Shown here: one piece after another, positions 1 to 6,790 of the stretch
Layout of the letters: each line of letters begins with the position of its first letter
How positions within the stretch are numbered: position 1 is the stretch's first letter
Source of the DNA: Blastocatellia bacterium
GTDB lineage: Bacteria; Acidobacteriota; Blastocatellia; Pyrinomonadales; Pyrinomonadaceae
NCBI GenBank assembly: GCA_013695495.1
Contig: JACDAK010000359.1
Coordinates: 1 to 6,943, forward strand
Direction of reading: 5' to 3'
DNA length: 6,943 nucleotides
Notes under the pieces: generated by a model
What the model was told of the DNA's origin: nothing
Databases searched by the model: none
The model's input: the letters and a program-made list of their open reading frames with translations, nothing else
Program-made: the position numbers and the translations under genes

Positions 1-539
1 GTGGCAGTTTTACCCGTACCAATCGCCCAAACAGGCTCGTAAGCGATAATGATACGTTCCGTGTCCGCGACTGTCAAACCTTCCAGCCCCTTCAACAACT
101 GCTCACGGACGACGTTCTCTGCCTTGCCCGCTTCACGCTGGACCAGCGTCTCGCCGACACATACGACAGCCGTCAACCCTTCTGCGACCGCTGCCTTTGC
201 CTTACGGTTCACCCCGTCGTTTGTATCACCGTAGAACTGCCTTCGTTCGGAGTGGCCGATGATCACGTGTGTGCAGCCTGCATCTTTCAACATCGCCGGA
301 GCGACCTCGCCGGTGTGCGCGCCAAATTCCGTGTGCTCCGAACAATCCTGACCGGACACCCCGATATTTGAGCCCTCAAGCCTGTCAGCAACAGAGCGTA
401 AAGCCGTAAAGGGCGGGGCGATAACAACATCGCAGTGAGAAGCGTTCACGACCAGCGGTTTCAGCTCGAGCGCCGTGCTTACGGCGTCGCCCACGAGCTT
501 GAACATTTTCCAGTTACCTGCAATTACCGGTTTTCTCAT
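1..539 (-). CDS. tpiA: Triosephosphate isomerase, C-terminus cut by the window edge
   Basis: This enzyme interconverts dihydroxyacetone phosphate and glyceraldehyde 3-phosphate in the cytoplasm, in glycolysis and gluconeogenesis. I translated it by hand from the ATG at 539-537. It reads MRKPVIAGNWKMFK at the N-terminus, with the substrate-binding Asn9 and Lys11 of the NWK motif. The catalytic histidine lies in IIGHSERR (His96) and the catalytic glutamate in AYEPVWAIGTGKTAT (Glu168), the family signature that leads into the mobile phosphate-gripping loop. The segment FGAHTGEVAP near residues 72-81 matches the conserved GA-x-TGE region. Only 179 complete codons are present of the roughly 250 usual, so the last 70 or so residues, including the C-terminal phosphate-binding Gly-Gly region, lie beyond position 1. 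The start codon follows the pgk stop after a single nucleotide, with no clear ribosome binding site of its own, so translation is probably coupled to pgk. The identification is secure. Confidence 0.97.
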   Translation of the reverse strand, partial: MRKPVIAGNWKMFKLVGDAVSTALELKPLVVNASHCDVVIAPPFTALRSVADRLEGSNIGVSGQDCSEHTEFGAHTGEVAPAMLKDAGCTHVIIGHSERRQFYGDTNDGVNRKAKAAVAEGLTAVVCVGETLVQREAGKAENVVREQLLKGLEGLTVADTERIIIAYEPVWAIGTGKTA

Positions 540-540
540 T

Positions 541-1758
541 TCACTTATCGTCGAGAGCCTTAACCCCTGGCAATTCTTTGCCTGCCAAAAATTCCAAAGT
601 GGCCCCGCCGCCAGTGGAAATATGCGAGACATTGTCTGCCAGCCCTGCTTGATTCAGTGCCGCGACCGAGTCGCCGCCGCCGACAATCGATGTCGCGCCC
701 TTTTGCGTAGCCTCAGACACAGCCTGTGCGATCGCGATCGTACCCTCATCGAAGGGCTTTTCCTCGAACATTCCCATCGGGCCGTTCCAAACTATCGTTT
801 TGGCCCCTTCAAGAGCATTCGTGAATGTCTCAACCGTATCTGGCCCAATATCTAGGCCAACCAGTCCAACATTCGTAAACTCGATCTGGATCGCCTTTCG
901 CGAAGTTAGCGGCTCATATGAATCGACCACCTGATGATCGGTCGGCAGAATTAGCTCTATTCCCGCATCACCGGCCATCTTCTCAAACTCCAAAGCCTTC
1001 GGCATCATGTCGTCCTCGACCAGTGATTTCCCGACGGTATAGCCCTGAGCTTTAAAGAACGTGTAGGCCATTGCTCCGCCGATCAGCAGTTTGTCGACTT
1101 TTCGTTCGATAAGCGATTCGATGACCGGAATCTTATCGGATACCTTTGCCCCGCCGAGAATAGCAACGAACGGTCGCTCCGGCTCATTGAGAGCCTTCCC
1201 CAAAAAGCTTAGCTCCTTCTCTATCAGCAAACCCGCCACACAGGTCTCAACATGATGCGTTATGCCTTCGGTGGAGGCATGTGCCCGGTGGGCCGTCCCA
1301 AATGCGTCATTTACGTACACGTCAATGCCCTCGGCAAGTGACTTCGCAAATCCCTCGTCGTTCTTCTCTTCACCCGTTTCCAACCGCAGATTTTCACGCA
1401 TCAGGACAGCTCCGTCCTTCAGGCTCCCCAACTGCCCTTTCAAACTGTCATTCTCGAACGCGACAGGTTTACCAAGCAATTCTGAAAGCTTTTCAGCAAC
1501 CGGCCGAAGCGTGTATTTGCCCAGGTCATACGGCATCCCCTTGTCTTCCGCTTTCTTCTTGTCTTTGATCGGGCGTCCAAGATGCGACGCTAAAATCACT
1601 TTCGCACCCTGCTCAATCGCGTACCCAATCGTCGGCAAAGCCCCTATTATGCGGGTATCATCCTCGATAACCCCGTTCTTTATCGGAACGTTAAAATCGA
1701 CACGGATGAACACCGTTTTTCCGGCGAGATCTACGTCTCTGATCGTCTTTTTCTTCAT
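541..1758 (-). CDS. pgk: Phosphoglycerate kinase
   Basis: It transfers the acyl phosphate of 1,3-bisphosphoglycerate to ADP, giving 3-phosphoglycerate and ATP, in the cytoplasm. The 405-residue length is near the usual 390-400. In the N-terminal substrate domain I see RVDFNVP (19-25), the ASHLGRP motif (57-63), RENLRLETGEEKND (121-134) and VNDAFGTAHRAHAS (149-162). The C-terminal nucleotide domain has LGGAKVSDK (201-209), WNGPMGMFE (324-332), GGGDSVAA (360-367) and STGGGATLE (381-389), the last carrying the glycine-rich loop near the phosphates. The commonest form of the third motif is ENVRF, so ENLRL is a mild conservative variant. A lysine-rich stretch at 65-73 looks like a small surface insertion. 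The gene starts 11 nt after the gap stop codon. The only upstream purine-rich run, AGGGG inside the gap 3' end, sits about 15 nt from the ATG, so its ribosome binding site is weak and coupling to gap is likely. It is the middle gene of the gap-pgk-tpiA operon. Confidence 0.98.
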   Translation of the reverse strand: MKKKTIRDVDLAGKTVFIRVDFNVPIKNGVIEDDTRIIGALPTIGYAIEQGAKVILASHLGRPIKDKKKAEDKGMPYDLGKYTLRPVAEKLSELLGKPVAFENDSLKGQLGSLKDGAVLMRENLRLETGEEKNDEGFAKSLAEGIDVYVNDAFGTAHRAHASTEGITHHVETCVAGLLIEKELSFLGKALNEPERPFVAILGGAKVSDKIPVIESLIERKVDKLLIGGAMAYTFFKAQGYTVGKSLVEDDMMPKALEFEKMAGDAGIELILPTDHQVVDSYEPLTSRKAIQIEFTNVGLVGLDIGPDTVETFTNALEGAKTIVWNGPMGMFEEKPFDEGTIAIAQAVSEATQKGATSIVGGGDSVAALNQAGLADNVSHISTGGGATLEFLAGKELPGVKALDDK

Positions 1759-1769
1759 TCAAGTTCGCT

Positions 1770-2777
1770 CTAGAGCCCCTTGCCGGCGATAAACTTGACC
1801 AGATCTCGAACGCGGCAGGAATATCCCCATTCGTTGTCGTACCAGGAAAGAATCTTGATTGCCGTGCCACCGATTACCTTTGTGTTTTCCGCATCAACTA
1901 TCGACGAATTCGGGTTACCACGGAAATCGATCGAAACAAGGGGTTCTTCCGAAAACGCGAGAATTCCCTTCAGTTCCTCGTTCGCAGCATCTTTGAGTAC
2001 ACGGTTCACTTCCTCGGTAGAGGTCTCTTTCTCAACGTTTATCACAACGTCCACAAGCGAGACGTTCGGCGTCGGAACGCGAACGGAGATGCCGTCGAAC
2101 TTGCCCTTCAATTCGGGGATTACCAGGGCCACAGCCTTCGCCGCCCCGGTCGAGGTCGGGATCATCGAAAGCCCCGCAGCCCGCGCCCGACGCAGGTCCT
2201 TATGCGGCAGATCGAGCAGTTGCTGATCATTCGTATAACTATGGATCGTGTTCATCAACGCGTTTTTGATCCCGAACTTCTCATGGATCACCTTTGCGAC
2301 GGGAGCCAAACAGTTCGTTGTGCACGATGCGTTCGAGATAATATTGTGTGCGTCGGCGTCGTACATATTCTCGTTGACACCGAGCACGATCGTGATGTCC
2401 TCGCCTTTGGCCGGTGCCGAGATGATCACCTTTTTCACGCTGCCGCGAATGTGCTTCCCCGCGTCTTCGGCCTTCGTAAACCGTCCGGTCGACTCGATAA
2501 CGATCTCTGCACCTACTGAGTCCCAGTCGATCAGCGACGGGTCCTTCTCTGAAAAGACCTTAAACGAATCGCCGTCCACAGTTATGGTGTCGCCTTCTGC
2601 CGAGATATTGTTCGTCAAATTGCCCATCACTGAGTCATACTTCAGCAGATGTGCAAGTGTCTTAGTGTCAGTCAGATCGTTAACTGCAACAAAATCGATT
2701 TCGCTATCTCCCAGACAGGAGCGCAAAACATTGCGACCGATGCGGCCAAATCCATTAATACCTACTTTGATACCCAT
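1770..2777 (-). CDS. gap: Glyceraldehyde-3-phosphate dehydrogenase, type I, NAD-dependent
   Basis: It oxidises and phosphorylates glyceraldehyde 3-phosphate to 1,3-bisphosphoglycerate with NAD+, and acts as a cytoplasmic homotetramer in this family. The 335 residues match the family length. The N-terminal Rossmann motif GINGFGRIGR spans 7-16. The catalytic cysteine is Cys152 in SNASCTTNCLAP, and its histidine partner is His179 in NTIHSYTNDQ. The substrate-binding segment LRRARAAGLSMIPTSTGAAKA (195 on) is intact. Asp34 in AVNDL, together with the Leu-Pro pair at 190-191 (DLPHKD), is the pattern of NAD-specific glycolytic enzymes and not of NADP-using photosynthetic GapA/GapB. The ATG at 2777-2775 is chosen because the protein then starts exactly where homologues do and has GGAGG upstream. 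It is the first gene of the operon with pgk and tpiA. I see nothing odd in it. Confidence 0.98.
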   Translation of the reverse strand: MGIKVGINGFGRIGRNVLRSCLGDSEIDFVAVNDLTDTKTLAHLLKYDSVMGNLTNNISAEGDTITVDGDSFKVFSEKDPSLIDWDSVGAEIVIESTGRFTKAEDAGKHIRGSVKKVIISAPAKGEDITIVLGVNENMYDADAHNIISNASCTTNCLAPVAKVIHEKFGIKNALMNTIHSYTNDQQLLDLPHKDLRRARAAGLSMIPTSTGAAKAVALVIPELKGKFDGISVRVPTPNVSLVDVVINVEKETSTEEVNRVLKDAANEELKGILAFSEEPLVSIDFRGNPNSSIVDAENTKVIGGTAIKILSWYDNEWGYSCRVRDLVKFIAGKGL

Positions 2778-2788
2778 TTCTAAAGGAA

Positions 2789-2793
2789 CCTCC
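2789..2793 (-). promoter_or_regulatory. Ribosome binding site of gap
   Basis: Read on the minus strand, GGAGG lies 11 nt before the gap ATG. It is the only strong Shine-Dalgarno sequence in the glycolytic block. It supports the chosen start and the idea that ribosomes load here and reach pgk and tpiA by coupling. The spacing is slightly longer than the optimum of 5-9 nt. Confidence 0.75.
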
Positions 2794-2816
2794 GACGTAC
2801 AAACGTTAAAACCTTG

Positions 2817-2845
2817 ACGATACCCTAATTGGCCTTAAACTTCAA
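2817..2845 (-). promoter_or_regulatory. Candidate sigma70-type promoter of gap-pgk-tpiA
   Basis: On the minus strand TTGAAG (2845-2840) is followed after exactly 17 nt by TATCGT (2822-2817). Each box matches its consensus (TTGACA, TATAAT) at four of six positions. Transcription would begin near position 2810, giving a leader of about 30 nt that contains the GGAGG site. The spacing and position are right. A match of this quality can occur by chance in a 200-bp region, and the promoter consensus of this organism is not known. Confidence 0.4.
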
Positions 2846-2880
2846 AAAGCGCCACCAACGATGCACTTGCCGGTCCGCGC

Positions 2881-2897
2881 TTTCAATTTTGTTGAAA
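2881..2897. repeat. Short inverted repeat in the gap/efflux-gene divergent region
   Basis: TTTCAA and TTGAAA form a perfect 6-bp inverted repeat around a 5-nt AT-rich centre (TTTTG). It lies in the 205-bp region between the divergent genes, about 85 bp before the efflux gene and just upstream of the putative gap promoter. Dyad sites like this can be operators. About one 6-bp repeat with a short spacer is expected by chance in a region of this size, so the call is weak. The rest of 2778-2982 shows no small gene that I can support. Confidence 0.2.
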
Positions 2898-2968
2898 CTA
2901 ACAAGATTCGAGCGTCGTAGTATCCGATTGAGTTTCAGACAAGTAGAACAGTCAACCGATAGTCACCC

Positions 2969-2972
2969 GGAG
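2969..2972 (+). promoter_or_regulatory. Ribosome binding site of the TolC-type gene
   Basis: GGAG lies 10 nt before the ATG at 2983 and supports that start. I found no convincing -35/-10 pair for this gene. TTGAAA at 2892 and TAGTAT at 2918 are 20 nt apart, which is too far for a good sigma70 promoter. Confidence 0.55.
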
Positions 2973-2982
2973 CCAATCTTTC

Positions 2983-4794
2983 ATGAGATCGTTCAACAAA
3001 CAATTCAGTTCTTTCGCAGTATTCGCGCTTCTGCTCGTCGCTCACATCTACGTTCACGGGCAGGATGATTCGATCGCGGTGTTGCGGTCTGAACCCGCTA
3101 TAGTGGCTGAAAGCAAGACGGAAGCGGCCTCAGAAAGCAATGTCCCAGCGCCGGCTATACCGACCCGGCCGGACCTGACGCGTGTTGGCGTCCAAACTAC
3201 GGATACAGTTCCTCTCTCACTCGACGACGCGATCAGACGGGCTCTGCAAAACAACAACAGCATCGAGTTTTCGCGTGACGATGTGCGCTTCCAGGAAACG
3301 CAGATCACCTCGCTCCTCGGCACGTACGATCCGGTATTCACAGTATCCCCCACCCTGACAAAAAGCTCCGCGACGGGTCAGCAGTCCACGAAAGATTTCA
3401 ACATTAGCAGCAACTTTTCACAGTTCCTGCCCACGGGCGGCAACTATACCGCGTTCTTCAACAACGCCCGTAACGAAAATGCCTTCACTCAGGCTCAGGT
3501 TACGTCAGGTTCGCTTACAGGCGGCACAAGCGCGATCTATTCGTCGAACTACGGAATTCGATTCACACAGCCGCTTTTCCGCAACCGAGGAATCGATAAC
3601 ACTCGTCGCAATATTCGCATAGCTCGTCGGAGGCTCGAACAGACCGATGCGGACTTCCGCCGTCAGGCTATCGAGACAATCTCCCAGGTCCAGCGTGTTT
3701 ACTGGGATCTCGTTTTCGCACTCCGTGATCAGCAAAATCGAGTCGCAAATCTGGAGTTGACGCGTGAAAATCTCCGCCTGATAGAAGCTAGGATAGCCGC
3801 CGGAGCCGCCGCGCCCTTGGCACGTGCAGAGGTCGAGACAGAACTTGCGAATCGCGAAGGCGATTTACTCATCGCCACCCAGCAGGTCGCAATTAACGAG
3901 AACGCATTAAAGCAATTGATGCTCCGCGAGGCGTTTTCGCCTGAGTGGTCACAGTCGATAGTACCGACCGAGCAATTCGTGTTCGACCAGGAACCGATTA
4001 GCCTAGATGTTGCCGTCAAAGACGCGATCGACAACCGATTCGAACTTCGCAGGCTTCGCTTCGCTCGCGACATTAACGAGATCGACATCGAGTTCTTCCG
4101 CAACCAGACGCGGCCGCAGATCGACCTCAACACGTCATTCAGCCTCGTCGGACTCGCGCGGAGTGGGCCGAACGAAGAGTTCACCTCAAACTTCTTCACA
4201 TCGCAGCAGGACCTCGCACTGCTCGCTGGACTCAATCAGGTTCGCGGCCTCCCTGCTGTTAACCTGCCGCAGATCAATAATCCGACTGTCGTATTTCCGC
4301 CTGCCCCGTCATTTTTATTCGGCGGATTCGGCCAGGCGCTTGCAAACACCTTCAGAAGCGATGCCCCGAATTGGTCGGTCGGCGTGACCATTTCCTTTCC
4401 CCTGCGAAACAGGACCGCACGGGCAAACCTCGCCGGAGCTCAGATCCAGCGCAACCAACTCGACACACAAATGCGTTCACAGGAGCAAGTCGTCATTGTC
4501 GAGGTCCGCAATGCTGTTCAAGCTGTTGAGACAGCACGCCAGCGTGTGCTCATAGCACGCAGGGCCCGCGAGAATGCTCAAATTCAGCTCGACGGCGAGC
4601 GACGCCTTGTGGAGTCAGGTCGTTCGACCACGTTCCTGCTGTTTCAGCGAGAGAATGCCTTGGCTAACGCTCGTAATGCCGAGATCAGAGCCGAAACAGA
4701 TTACAACAAGGCTCTTTCCGACCTTCAAAGGGCCACGTCATCCACTTTCCGCGCCAACAACATCATTGTAGACTCGCCCGCAGACGATAATTGA
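2983..4794 (+). CDS. TolC/OEP-family outer-membrane efflux protein
   Basis: Members of this family form trimeric outer-membrane channels joined to a long periplasmic helical barrel, and they work with an inner-membrane pump and a periplasmic adaptor to export drugs, metals or proteins. A signal peptide is visible: charged start (MRSFNKQF), hydrophobic core at 11-24, and a likely cut after VHG at 26. A polar linker rich in Pro, Ala and Glu (about 35-70) follows. The first OEP repeat begins with PLSLDDAIRRALQNN (77-91) and includes FTQPLFRNRG (194-203) and long heptad-like helices at 205-315. The second repeat starts at ISLDVAVKDAIDNRFELRRL (339-358), has the strand NWSVGVTISFPL (463-474) and ends in helices at 478-590. 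At 603 residues it is longer than E. coli TolC (about 490). The extra length lies in the N-terminal linker and in a hydrophobic Pro/Phe/Gly-rich loop at about 390-460, probably extracellular. No pump or adaptor gene adjoins it, so its substrate is unknown. A strong terminator follows the stop, so it appears to be transcribed alone. Confidence 0.92.
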   Translation: MRSFNKQFSSFAVFALLLVAHIYVHGQDDSIAVLRSEPAIVAESKTEAASESNVPAPAIPTRPDLTRVGVQTTDTVPLSLDDAIRRALQNNNSIEFSRDDVRFQETQITSLLGTYDPVFTVSPTLTKSSATGQQSTKDFNISSNFSQFLPTGGNYTAFFNNARNENAFTQAQVTSGSLTGGTSAIYSSNYGIRFTQPLFRNRGIDNTRRNIRIARRRLEQTDADFRRQAIETISQVQRVYWDLVFALRDQQNRVANLELTRENLRLIEARIAAGAAAPLARAEVETELANREGDLLIATQQVAINENALKQLMLREAFSPEWSQSIVPTEQFVFDQEPISLDVAVKDAIDNRFELRRLRFARDINEIDIEFFRNQTRPQIDLNTSFSLVGLARSGPNEEFTSNFFTSQQDLALLAGLNQVRGLPAVNLPQINNPTVVFPPAPSFLFGGFGQALANTFRSDAPNWSVGVTISFPLRNRTARANLAGAQIQRNQLDTQMRSQEQVVIVEVRNAVQAVETARQRVLIARRARENAQIQLDGERRLVESGRSTTFLLFQRENALANARNAEIRAETDYNKALSDLQRATSSTFRANNIIVDSPADDN

Positions 4795-4812
4795 TCCACG
4801 TCGTATCGCATC

Positions 4813-4850
4813 GCGGCCCGCAGCTGCAACCGGCTGTGGGCCGCCGTTTT
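4813..4850 (+). terminator. Intrinsic terminator after the TolC-type gene
   Basis: The 12-bp stem pairs 4813-4824 (GCGGCCCGCAGC) with 4833-4844 (GCTGTGGGCCGC). All pairs are Watson-Crick except one G-U. The loop is 8 nt. It is followed by CG, TTTT, GCG and TTT. The stem starts 18 nt after the TGA of the efflux gene. The strand opposite has no T-run in the matching place, so it should act on plus-strand transcripts only. It separates the efflux gene from the sugar-related genes downstream. Confidence 0.85.
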
Positions 4851-4884
4851 GCGTTTCTACTTAATTCTGCGAAAATCTTTTCCA

Positions 4885-5670
4885 GTGAAGATCTCCGCCA
4901 GCATCATCGTCTTAAATGAAGCGAAGAACATCCGGGAACTGTGCGAGACCGTTGCATGGGCAGATGAGATCATTATCGTGGATACCGATTCGACCGACGG
5001 CACTGCCGCGATAGCTGCAGAATATACAGACAAAGTCTTAAATCGGGAATTCTTTGGGTTTAAGGACAAACACGAGTTTGCAGATGCACATACCACCGGC
5101 GACTGGATCTTCTGGATCGACGCCGACGAACGCGTCACCCCGGAACTGCAACAGTCGATCTTGGCATTAAAGGAACGTTCCGACCTGCCGGATGGCTTCA
5201 AGATCGCAAGGCGGACTTGGTACATGGGCCGCTGGATCAAACACGGCGGCTGGTATCCTGACTATCAGATGCGTCTCTACCGCAAAGATAAGAGCTATTG
5301 GGACGGCATTGCTCCGCACCAAACCGCACGAGTAGACGGACGCGTGGAAACGCTTAAAGGCGAATTGCTCCATTACACAAAGGACGATCTCGCCGAGCAC
5401 CACCGCGTGACCGGGCTTTACGCCCGACTCGCAGCTGACCACATGGCAGAGAATCGCAAGACTTCGGGACCGGGAAAGATCTTTTGGCGGCCCGTCGCTG
5501 CGTTTGTCCGAACGTATATATTGAAACAAGGGTTCCGCGATGGAACGCAGGGCTTGATCATTGCAATGTTCACCGCGTACGGCGTCTTCTTGAGATACGC
5601 AAAGATCTGGGAGAAAGATGTGCCTAAAGAATCGAATGGCGTGGACGCTGCACACGATTCAACGATTTAG
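4885..5670 (+). CDS. Family 2 glycosyltransferase, WaaE-like
   Basis: This GT-A fold enzyme transfers a sugar from a nucleotide-sugar donor, with metal help, at the cytoplasmic face of the membrane. The nearest family I recognise is the WaaE/beta-1,4-glucosyltransferase group of lipopolysaccharide core assembly. From the GTG start (261 residues) it begins MKISASIIVLNEAKNI, the canonical first strand and Asn-Glu motif. VDTDSTDGT (32-40) is the donor-binding segment, more often VDSGSTDGT. WIDADERV (77-84) holds the Asp-x-Asp metal site, Asp79 and Asp81. WYPDYQMRLYRK (123-134) and ELLHYTKDD (160-168) are typical of this subgroup. The C-terminal part (about 203-242, FVRTYILKQGF onward) is amphipathic and probably membrane-associated. 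A start at TTG 4849 would add 12 residues but lies inside the terminator T-tract, so I prefer GTG 4885, which matches the family start. No Shine-Dalgarno sequence is visible. The acceptor and donor cannot be read from the sequence. The dehydratase gene follows after 48 nt, probably in the same transcript. Confidence 0.9.
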   Translation: MKISASIIVLNEAKNIRELCETVAWADEIIIVDTDSTDGTAAIAAEYTDKVLNREFFGFKDKHEFADAHTTGDWIFWIDADERVTPELQQSILALKERSDLPDGFKIARRTWYMGRWIKHGGWYPDYQMRLYRKDKSYWDGIAPHQTARVDGRVETLKGELLHYTKDDLAEHHRVTGLYARLAADHMAENRKTSGPGKIFWRPVAAFVRTYILKQGFRDGTQGLIIAMFTAYGVFLRYAKIWEKDVPKESNGVDAAHDSTI

Positions 5671-5718
5671 TTCCGAGATAGCGGCAGACACGCTCCCTTG
5701 CTAGCAGCACAGAAACAA

Positions 5719-6747
5719 ATGAATAATTTCTGGAAACACCGCAACGTTTTCGTCACCGGAGCTACGGGCTTTATAGGTGCAAATCTCACCGCACGCCTAG
5801 TTCGTGAAGGTGCTTCCGTGACTTGCCTCGAACCCGACCGTAAGAATCATAGCTCGCTCAGCCTACTCGGTCTGCATTCTTCCGTCAGGACGGTAAGCGG
5901 CTCGATCGACGATATGCCCTTGCTTGAACGAGTTCTCGATGAGTCCAAGATCGACGCCGTCTTTCATCTCGCCGCTCAGTCGATCATTGGGGACGCTAAC
6001 CGTTCGCCGATCCAAACATTCGAAACGAATATCCGCGGCACCTACCTGCTCCTCGAAGCATGCCGCCTAAACGGTAACGTTAAACGTATCGTTGTAGCAT
6101 CAAGTGACAAGGCTTATGGTAGCCATAAACAGCTGCCCTACATGGAAGATTTCGAACTCAAAGGTGAGTTCCCTTACGACGTCTCCAAAGCTTGCACGGA
6201 CATGCTGGCACGATCATACTACGCGGCCTTCCGTTTGCCCGCCTCCGTCTCTCGCTCAGCCAATGTTTATGGTCCCGCCGATGTGAACCTTTCAAGGGTC
6301 ATACCCGGCACAATTCTTTCTGTACTTGCAGGCGAAAACCCTATCATTCGCAGCGACGGCACCCCGATCCGCGAGTTTATATATATCGATGACGTGGTCG
6401 ATGCTTATCTGCTGGTAGCGGAGAACATCCAGAAGACCCAGGGTCAAGCGTTTAATTTCGGCACCCGGGCTCCCGTCAACATCCTCGACCTTGTGAACAA
6501 GATAATAAGCCTATGCGGAATGTCGGAAAAGGTAGTGCCCAGCGTCCAGCTTTCGGATAAGATAAAGGGTGAGATCGACGAGCAATATATTTCGGGTGAT
6601 AAAATGGAGAAGGTATTTGGCTGGCGGTCGCAAACGAATCTGGATGCCGGACTAGCAAAAACGATCGACTGGTACCGAGCGAATGCTGACCGGCTAAAAC
6701 GTGAGCCGAGCCAAATAGCAACCAAAGAATTCACCCACTCATCATAG
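5719..6747 (+). CDS. Nucleotide-sugar 4,6-dehydratase/epimerase (extended SDR)
   Basis: It belongs to the extended short-chain dehydrogenase/reductase family, which uses bound NAD(P) to remodel nucleotide-linked sugars. From the ATG at 5719 it has 342 residues. A start at TTG 5698 would add seven residues without support. The Rossmann motif TGATGFIG spans 13-20. FHLAAQS (82-88) and the Asn of NIRGTYLLLEA (104-114) are family landmarks. The active site shows SSDKAYG (128-134) and YDVSK (Tyr153, Lys157). Asp130-Lys131 after the Ser is the pattern of CDP-glucose 4,6-dehydratases, whereas dTDP-glucose dehydratases (RmlB) have Asp-Glu. RSDGTPIREFIYIDDVVDAY (211-230) is the conserved substrate-side segment. 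A 4,6-dehydratase acting on CDP-glucose or a similar sugar is therefore the best guess. A GDP-sugar dehydratase or an epimerase remains possible. The last 20 or so residues are polar and look like a non-conserved tail. The upstream ribosome binding site is weak. It lies between a glycosyltransferase and an exported protein. Confidence 0.88.
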   Translation: MNNFWKHRNVFVTGATGFIGANLTARLVREGASVTCLEPDRKNHSSLSLLGLHSSVRTVSGSIDDMPLLERVLDESKIDAVFHLAAQSIIGDANRSPIQTFETNIRGTYLLLEACRLNGNVKRIVVASSDKAYGSHKQLPYMEDFELKGEFPYDVSKACTDMLARSYYAAFRLPASVSRSANVYGPADVNLSRVIPGTILSVLAGENPIIRSDGTPIREFIYIDDVVDAYLLVAENIQKTQGQAFNFGTRAPVNILDLVNKIISLCGMSEKVVPSVQLSDKIKGEIDEQYISGDKMEKVFGWRSQTNLDAGLAKTIDWYRANADRLKREPSQIATKEFTHSS

Positions 6748-6780
6748 AGTTACAATTATCAAGGCGGTGCCTGGTCCCGC

Positions 6781-6785
6781 GGGAG
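6781..6785 (+). promoter_or_regulatory. Ribosome binding site of the exported-protein gene
   Basis: GGGAG lies 5 nt before the ATG at 6791. It forms half of the perfect 10-bp palindrome TCCCGCGGGA (6775-6784), which could weakly hide the site in the mRNA, although a palindrome with no loop is hard to fold on itself. This is the clearest ribosome binding site in the right-hand block. Confidence 0.6.
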
Positions 6786-6790
6786 ATTCA

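Noticed and set aside
475..855. A 126-codon open frame on the plus strand across the pgk-tpiA junction
   Set aside because: It is antisense to two certain genes, with Cys/Arg-rich composition and no motif.
1262..1792. A 176-codon open frame on the plus strand, opposite pgk
   Set aside because: It is fully antisense to a certain pgk gene, has Ser/Arg/Pro-rich composition and no recognisable domain. Long open frames opposite well-biased coding sequence are common.
2248..2817. A 189-codon open frame on the plus strand, opposite gap
   Set aside because: It mirrors the codons of the gap gene, has no domain, and crosses the gap ribosome site and promoter region. It is a shadow of gap.
2829..3068. 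A 79-codon open frame in the spacer before the efflux gene
   Set aside because: It runs into the signal peptide region of the efflux gene in another frame. Its product is basic and low in structure, and no ribosome binding site supports it.
4007..4387. A 126-codon open frame inside the efflux gene in another frame
   Set aside because: The product is almost only Ser, Arg and Thr, which is the usual appearance of a frame-shifted reading of a real gene.
4849..4884. N-terminal extension of the glycosyltransferase from TTG 4849
   Set aside because: The TTG lies in the terminator T-tract, and the extra 12 residues precede the strand that normally begins GT2 proteins.
5167..5655. A 162-codon open frame antisense to the glycosyltransferase
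   Set aside because: The plus-strand frame has clear GT2 motifs over the whole stretch. The antisense product has none.
6775..6784. Perfect palindrome TCCCGCGGGA as a regulatory operator
   Set aside because: It is only 10 bp, GC-rich, has no second copy nearby and overlaps a ribosome binding site that explains half of it. It is noted under that site only.
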